Part shown: positions 8,274 to 10,330 of the stretch, piece by piece | Layout: every line of letters starts with the position of its first letter | Position numbering within the stretch: the first letter of the stretch is position 1 | Program-made: the position numbers and the translations under genes | Notes under the pieces: generated by a model | What the model was told of the DNA's origin: nothing | The model's database searches: none | What the model saw: only the letters and a program-made list of their open reading frames with translations | DNA from: Turicibacter sp. | GTDB taxonomy: Bacteria > Bacillota > Bacilli > MOL361 > Turicibacteraceae | Direction of reading: 5' to 3' | Assembly (NCBI GenBank): GCA_030531025.1 | Contig: JAUMTV010000091.1 | Span: 1,864 to 12,193, forward strand | Length of the DNA stretch: 10,330 nt

Positions 8274-8326
8274 ACTCAACACCTCGTTTTATTTGAACTA
8301 AATTTATACTCTCTGTTTACAACGTA

Positions 8327-8345
8327 ATTGTAGCATCTCAATATA
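8327..8345 (-). promoter_or_regulatory. Promoter -10 region of pstCAB-phoU
   Basis: The minus strand carries TGCTACAAT (TACAAT at 8327-8332 with the extended TG) and, 7 bases upstream, TATATT (8340-8345). There is no good -35, as expected for an activator-dependent promoter. The PhoP-box array ends 13 bases upstream of TATATT and 26 bases upstream of TACAAT. The pstS promoter has the same two hexamers. Confidence 0.5.
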
Positions 8346-8358
8346 AAAAAAAAGGATT

Positions 8359-8396
8359 TGTTAACAGAAAATTAACGGTTGTTAACAAATTCTTAA
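8359..8396 (-). promoter_or_regulatory. PhoP-box array upstream of pstC
   Basis: On the minus strand four hexamers appear: TTAAGA (8391-8396), TTAACA (8380-8385), TTAATT (8370-8375) and TTAACA (8359-8364), spaced 11, 10 and 11 bp. The known B. subtilis PhoP box is TT(A/T/C)A(C/T)A repeated every 11 bp on the coding strand. The site is nearly symmetrical, since the GTTAAC palindrome gives equally good hexamers on the plus strand (8361, 8372, 8382, 8393). It lies just upstream of the pstC promoter, so phosphate-starvation activation is inferred. Confidence 0.7.
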
Positions 8397-8433
8397 CATT
8401 TAAAATATCGATTTATCAACGTTTATGAATTTT

Positions 8434-8472
8434 TGTTAACAATTACTTAACAATTAAAAGCTCTTTTGTTAA
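8434..8472 (-). promoter_or_regulatory. Distal PhoP-box array upstream of pstC
   Basis: Minus-strand TTAACA at 8467-8472, TTAAGT at 8445-8450 and TTAACA at 8434-8439 fall on an 11-bp grid (offsets 22 and 11). On the plus strand there are TTAACA pairs at 8436/8447 and TTAACA/TTGAGT at 8480/8491, also 11 bp apart. It sits one array further from the promoter than 8359-8396. It could be an upstream accessory site, or could serve an unrecognised plus-strand transcript. Confidence 0.5.
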
Positions 8473-8793
8473 TTTAGTTTTAACAAATATTTGAGTACTC
8501 GAGACTAACTTTCTACGTCGTTAACATATAAATTGACCTTTTATTTACTAAGAAATGTATATCTTGCAGTTTTATCCATAAAAAGTCTCACTAATAATAT
8601 TTCGATTTTAGTAACCCTCTTAATTCATCTGTTCAACAGATTTACTAATCCATTTATAGAGTACTTAAGCTTTTTCGATTAAGGTTAACTACAGTGAGTT
8701 CCCTTATAATTTTACTTAAAAACCATCCTCAAACGCTAAAGTATGATTTCCTGTACCAAAGGCTAACGCAAAGAGTAAGACGTAATCATCCTC
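8473..8793. other. Non-coding stretch between the pstC control region and the repeat modules
   Basis: No convincing gene is seen. It contains a perfect 15-base palindrome ATCTGTTCAACAGAT (8627-8641) and an isolated TTAACA at 8521-8526. A weak plus-strand promoter-like pair is present (TTGACC at 8533-8538, TATATC at 8558-8563, 19-bp spacer). On the minus strand, 8716-8817 is open for 33 codons without a good start (see findings). Confidence 0.5.
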
Positions 8794-8849
8794 CAGCAAT
8801 GAGGGGTTCCCTGCTATTTACGAAGTAAATATCCCCTCCGCTGTTAGGG
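8794..8849. repeat. Structured repeat module B, copy 1 (pseudoknot-capable)
   Basis: On the plus strand, CAGC (8794-8797) pairs with GCTG (8840-8843), and GAGGGG (8801-8806) with CCCCTC (8833-8838). Inside, ATTTAC/GTAAAT (8816-8821/8825-8830) form a hairpin with a GAA loop. CCCT (8809-8812) can pair with AGGG (8846-8849), crossing the outer stem. Copy 2 at 10204-10246 has the same layout with different stem sequences. The functional strand is unknown. Confidence 0.55.
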
Positions 8850-8855
8850 TAATTG

Positions 8856-8881
8856 ATAAAAGTTTTATGGACTTATATATA
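8856..8881. repeat. Degenerate or deleted copy of repeat module A
   Basis: The stretch containing AAAAGTTTTATGGACTTATA matches the start (TAAAAGTTTT) and end (TGGACTTATATA) of module A, with the middle missing. It directly follows module B copy 1, as a complete module A follows module B copy 2. Confidence 0.45.
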
Positions 8882-8945
8882 GAAACAGATATATATTTCA
8901 TATTTTTATAACATACTTGGTTGAGGAGCCGCTTTAATACTAAGA

Positions 8946-9006
8946 CAGACTATAGTCCAGCTAAAAGTTTTCCGATATGAAAAACTTATCTGGACTTATA
9001 TATATG
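8946..9006. repeat. Repeat module A, copy 1 (long hairpin)
   Basis: It begins CAGACTATAGTCCAGC and ends CTTATCTGGACTTATATA. AGTCCAG (8954-8960) pairs with CTGGACT (8990-8996), and inner AAGTTTT (8965-8971) with AAAACTT (8981-8987). Copy 2 at 10257-10319 is nearly identical outside the loop, and its inner stem differs but remains paired. Confidence 0.75.
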
Positions 9007-9051
9007 AAAAAAAGTAATTATTTATCACTTTCTGCAAACTTCTTAAAGTAT

Positions 9052-9083
9052 AAAAAAATCACCAATTAATTGGTGATTTTTTT
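9052..9083. terminator. Terminator of pstS (symmetrical, works on both strands)
   Basis: A perfectly self-complementary stretch centred on AATTAATT, with arms of up to 16 bases (ATCACCAATT/AATTGGTGAT) flanked by A7 and T7. It starts 6 bases after the pstS stop codon. It should limit read-through into pstC, so pstS and pstCAB-phoU behave as two units. Confidence 0.88.
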
Positions 9084-9089
9084 ATTCAA

Positions 9090-10016
9090 TTATTTTGTTA
9101 ATTCTGACCAATCAGTAATGTTTCCTGTGTAAACATCTTTAATTTGATCTTTTGAAATATCTGTTAAACTGTTTGATGGATTAACAACTAATACAATTCC
9201 ATCCATACATAATGTTACAGGTGTAATTCCTTCTTTTAATTCTGATTCTTTGATTTCACGAGAAGCAAATCCTAATGTATATGTTCCTGAAACTGCATTT
9301 TTAACTCCAGCTCCTGAACCTGTTGCATCATATGTATAAGTTACTTTAGGGAATAATGCTTTAAACTCATCTGCTAATGCTTTAACTGCAGCTTCTGTTG
9401 ATGTAGATCCACCCATAACCATATTTCCTGATAAATCTCTATATTTTGACACGTCAAAAGATTCTGCATTTGTTGTATCAACGATTGTTCCTTTTGATTC
9501 TAAGATTTCTAATCCTTCAATTGAAGATGCAAAATCAATGAACGCACGTTCAACGTCTGTAATATTTTCTTCCATATACACCATCTCAAATGGACGTGCT
9601 ACTAAATATTCCCCTGATAAAACATTTTCAGCTGTTGGTTCTACACCATCTACTGTTAATGCGTTGATTTTTCCATGGTTTTCTTCTAATGTTACGAATG
9701 AAACATATCCGATTGAAGCGTCATTTCCTTCTACGTATGTTGCCACAACCCCATTTCCATCTTTAATTGTTGCATTTGCTGTTAATGGATCTTGGTCTTC
9801 TCCATTAAATCCAATGATTTCTTCAAATGCTGAACGAGTTCCTGAACCCGCTTCACGACTAACGACATCGATTGCTCCAGATGTTAACTCTGTTGACGGT
9901 GTTCCATTTGATCCATCTTGATTTGCTGTATCTCCACTTTGATCATTTGAGCCACCACATGCTGCCATTGAAAAAGTTAATGTTGCAGCCGCTACTAAAC
10001 TTAATAATTTTTTCAT
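9090..10016 (-). CDS. pstS: Phosphate-binding lipoprotein PstS, circularly permuted
   Basis: This is the extracytoplasmic phosphate receptor of the Pst importer, anchored by lipid. From the ATG at 10014-10016 (10 bases after GGAGG) it has 308 aa; two more ATGs lie at 10020-10025. A signal peptide (MKKLLSLVAAATL) ends in lipobox MAAC with C20, then a Gly/Ser/Asn/Asp linker. The usual order of PstS segments is swapped. First comes what is normally the second part: IDVVSREAGSGTRSAFEE (48-65), IGYVSF (102-107), ALTVDGVEPTAENV (119-132) and the FIDFASSIEGLEIL region (159-172). Then comes the normally first part: MGGSTSTEAAVKALADEF (201-218), DATGSGAGVKNAV (230-242), SREI, MDGIVLVVNPSN (271-282) and YTGNITDWSEL at the end. 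All phosphate-contact loops (GSTS, GSGAG, SREAGSGTR) are present. Own PhoP-box promoter and terminator. Confidence 0.95.
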   Translation of the reverse strand: MKKLLSLVAAATLTFSMAACGGSNDQSGDTANQDGSNGTPSTELTSGAIDVVSREAGSGTRSAFEEIIGFNGEDQDPLTANATIKDGNGVVATYVEGNDASIGYVSFVTLEENHGKINALTVDGVEPTAENVLSGEYLVARPFEMVYMEENITDVERAFIDFASSIEGLEILESKGTIVDTTNAESFDVSKYRDLSGNMVMGGSTSTEAAVKALADEFKALFPKVTYTYDATGSGAGVKNAVSGTYTLGFASREIKESELKEGITPVTLCMDGIVLVVNPSNSLTDISKDQIKDVYTGNITDWSELTK

Positions 10017-10061
10017 TCTCATCATTCCTCCATGATTTGTATCTGTACTGTTGATGAGTTA

Positions 10062-10072
10062 ATTGTAATATA
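10062..10072 (-). promoter_or_regulatory. Promoter -10 region of pstS
   Basis: The minus strand reads TATATTACAAT, giving two overlapping -10 candidates, TATATT (10067-10072) and TACAAT (10062-10067). They lie 15 and 20 bases downstream of the PhoP-box array. No consensus -35 is present, as expected for PhoP-activated promoters. The leader to the ATG would be about 40 bases. Confidence 0.5.
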
Positions 10073-10087
10073 AATCAACATTTGAAA

Positions 10088-10126
10088 TATTAATTTTCTG
10101 TTAAGAAATAGTTAAGATATGATTAA
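10088..10126 (-). promoter_or_regulatory. PhoP-box array of pstS, four hexamers at exact 11-bp spacing
   Basis: On the minus (coding) strand: TTAATC (10121-10126), TTAACT (10110-10115), TTAACA (10099-10104) and TTAATA (10088-10093). Each is separated by exactly 5 bases. This matches the B. subtilis PhoP recognition pattern in sequence, spacing, strand and position relative to the gene. Confidence 0.8.
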
Positions 10127-10203
10127 TATTATTTTATAACTATATATAAACAGAAATAAAATCTACATTTATCACGACACACTAAATGTTTGATCGTTGT
10201 GCC

Positions 10204-10246
10204 GTGGGTCACCTACCATGCGAAGCATGTTTCCTCCACTGGTAGG
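10204..10246. repeat. Structured repeat module B, copy 2 (pseudoknot-capable)
   Basis: On the plus strand, GTGG (10204-10207) pairs with CCAC (10236-10239). ATGC/GCAT (10218-10221/10225-10228) form a hairpin with the same GAA loop as copy 1. CCTACC (10212-10217) pairs with GGTAGG (10241-10246), crossing the first stem. An adjacent imperfect hairpin (CACG-CACA at 10173-10181 with TGTG-CGTG at 10198-10206) competes for the first strand. Shared unpaired text with copy 1 includes CCTCC. Confidence 0.55.
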
Positions 10247-10256
10247 GAGTTCAAGG

Positions 10257-10319
10257 CAGACTATAGTCCAGCTAAAAGTTTTTTACGATGTAAAAAACTT
10301 ATCTGGACTTATATAGATG
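10257..10319. repeat. Repeat module A, copy 2 (long hairpin)
   Basis: It opens CAGACTATAGTCCAGC and closes CTTATCTGGACTTATATA, as in copy 1. AGTCCAG (10265-10271) pairs with CTGGACT (10303-10309). The inner stem AAGTTTTTTAC/GTAAAAAACTT (10276-10286/10290-10300) is a perfect 11 bp around a GAT loop. It lies 10 bases after module B copy 2, in the same order and orientation as copy 1. Confidence 0.75.
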
Positions 10320-10330
10320 ACAAATATATA

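Noticed and set aside
8533..8563. Plus-strand sigma-A promoter (TTGACC and TATATC)
   Set aside because: The 19-bp spacer and weak -10 make it poor, and no gene follows on that strand. It is kept only as a note in the intergenic entry.
8794..8849. Module B as a twister-type ribozyme
   Set aside because: Some short strings (CTAACA, GGAGGG) recall twister, but their order and the surrounding helices do not fit the twister consensus.
9090..10016. pstS as a broken or chimeric remnant
   Set aside because: One continuous frame holds a signal peptide and every expected PstS segment once, with promoter boxes and terminator. Circular permutation explains it better than decay.
8794..10319. CRISPR array
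   Set aside because: There are only two or three repeat units, unevenly spaced, with a gene between them and no regular spacers.

Overview
The window is AT-rich, Gram-positive type chromosome. Strong AGGAGG-like ribosome binding sites, the dnaX-ebfC-recR-bofA gene order, a BofA homologue (sporulation) and Bacillus-style TTAACA phosphate boxes all point to a spore-forming low-GC Firmicute. Turicibacter or a relative is my best guess, from protein flavour only; no database was searched. All intact genes lie on the minus strand; the only plus-strand gene is a broken one.

Positions 1-3387 hold the DNA replication/repair cluster, read right to left: dnaX (clamp-loader tau/gamma), ebfC (YbaB/EbfC nucleoid protein) and recR, ending in a strong terminator at 422-454. 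Next comes a separately transcribed bofA with a sigma-E-like promoter and its own terminator. An extended -10 promoter at 34-62 points out of the left edge, so another minus-strand gene should start just outside.

Positions 3388-4730 hold a MATE-family multidrug exporter on the plus strand. It is full length but inactivated by a one-base deletion and two in-frame TAG codons. A bidirectional terminator separates it from the next operon.

Positions 4752-10330 hold the high-affinity phosphate uptake locus: pstS, then pstC-pstA-pstB-phoU. PstS should capture phosphate outside the membrane, PstC and PstA form the channel, PstB hydrolyses ATP, and PhoU is the regulatory brake. pstS and pstCAB-phoU each have their own PhoP-box array (TTAACA-like hexamers about every 11 bp), and pstS ends in its own terminator, so I infer two co-regulated transcripts under phosphate starvation.

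Two proteins here look unusual. PstS appears circularly permuted: the half that is normally C-terminal (VVSREAGSGTR onward) follows the signal peptide directly, and the normally N-terminal half (GGSTSTEA...NITDWSELTK) comes last. PstA is about 90-100 residues longer than usual and carries a PDZ-like domain in its first extracytoplasmic loop. pstS is also flanked by two direct copies of a two-part repeat. One module is a long hairpin; the other can fold as a pseudoknot, with differing but complementary stems in the two copies. I do not recognise this repeat family.
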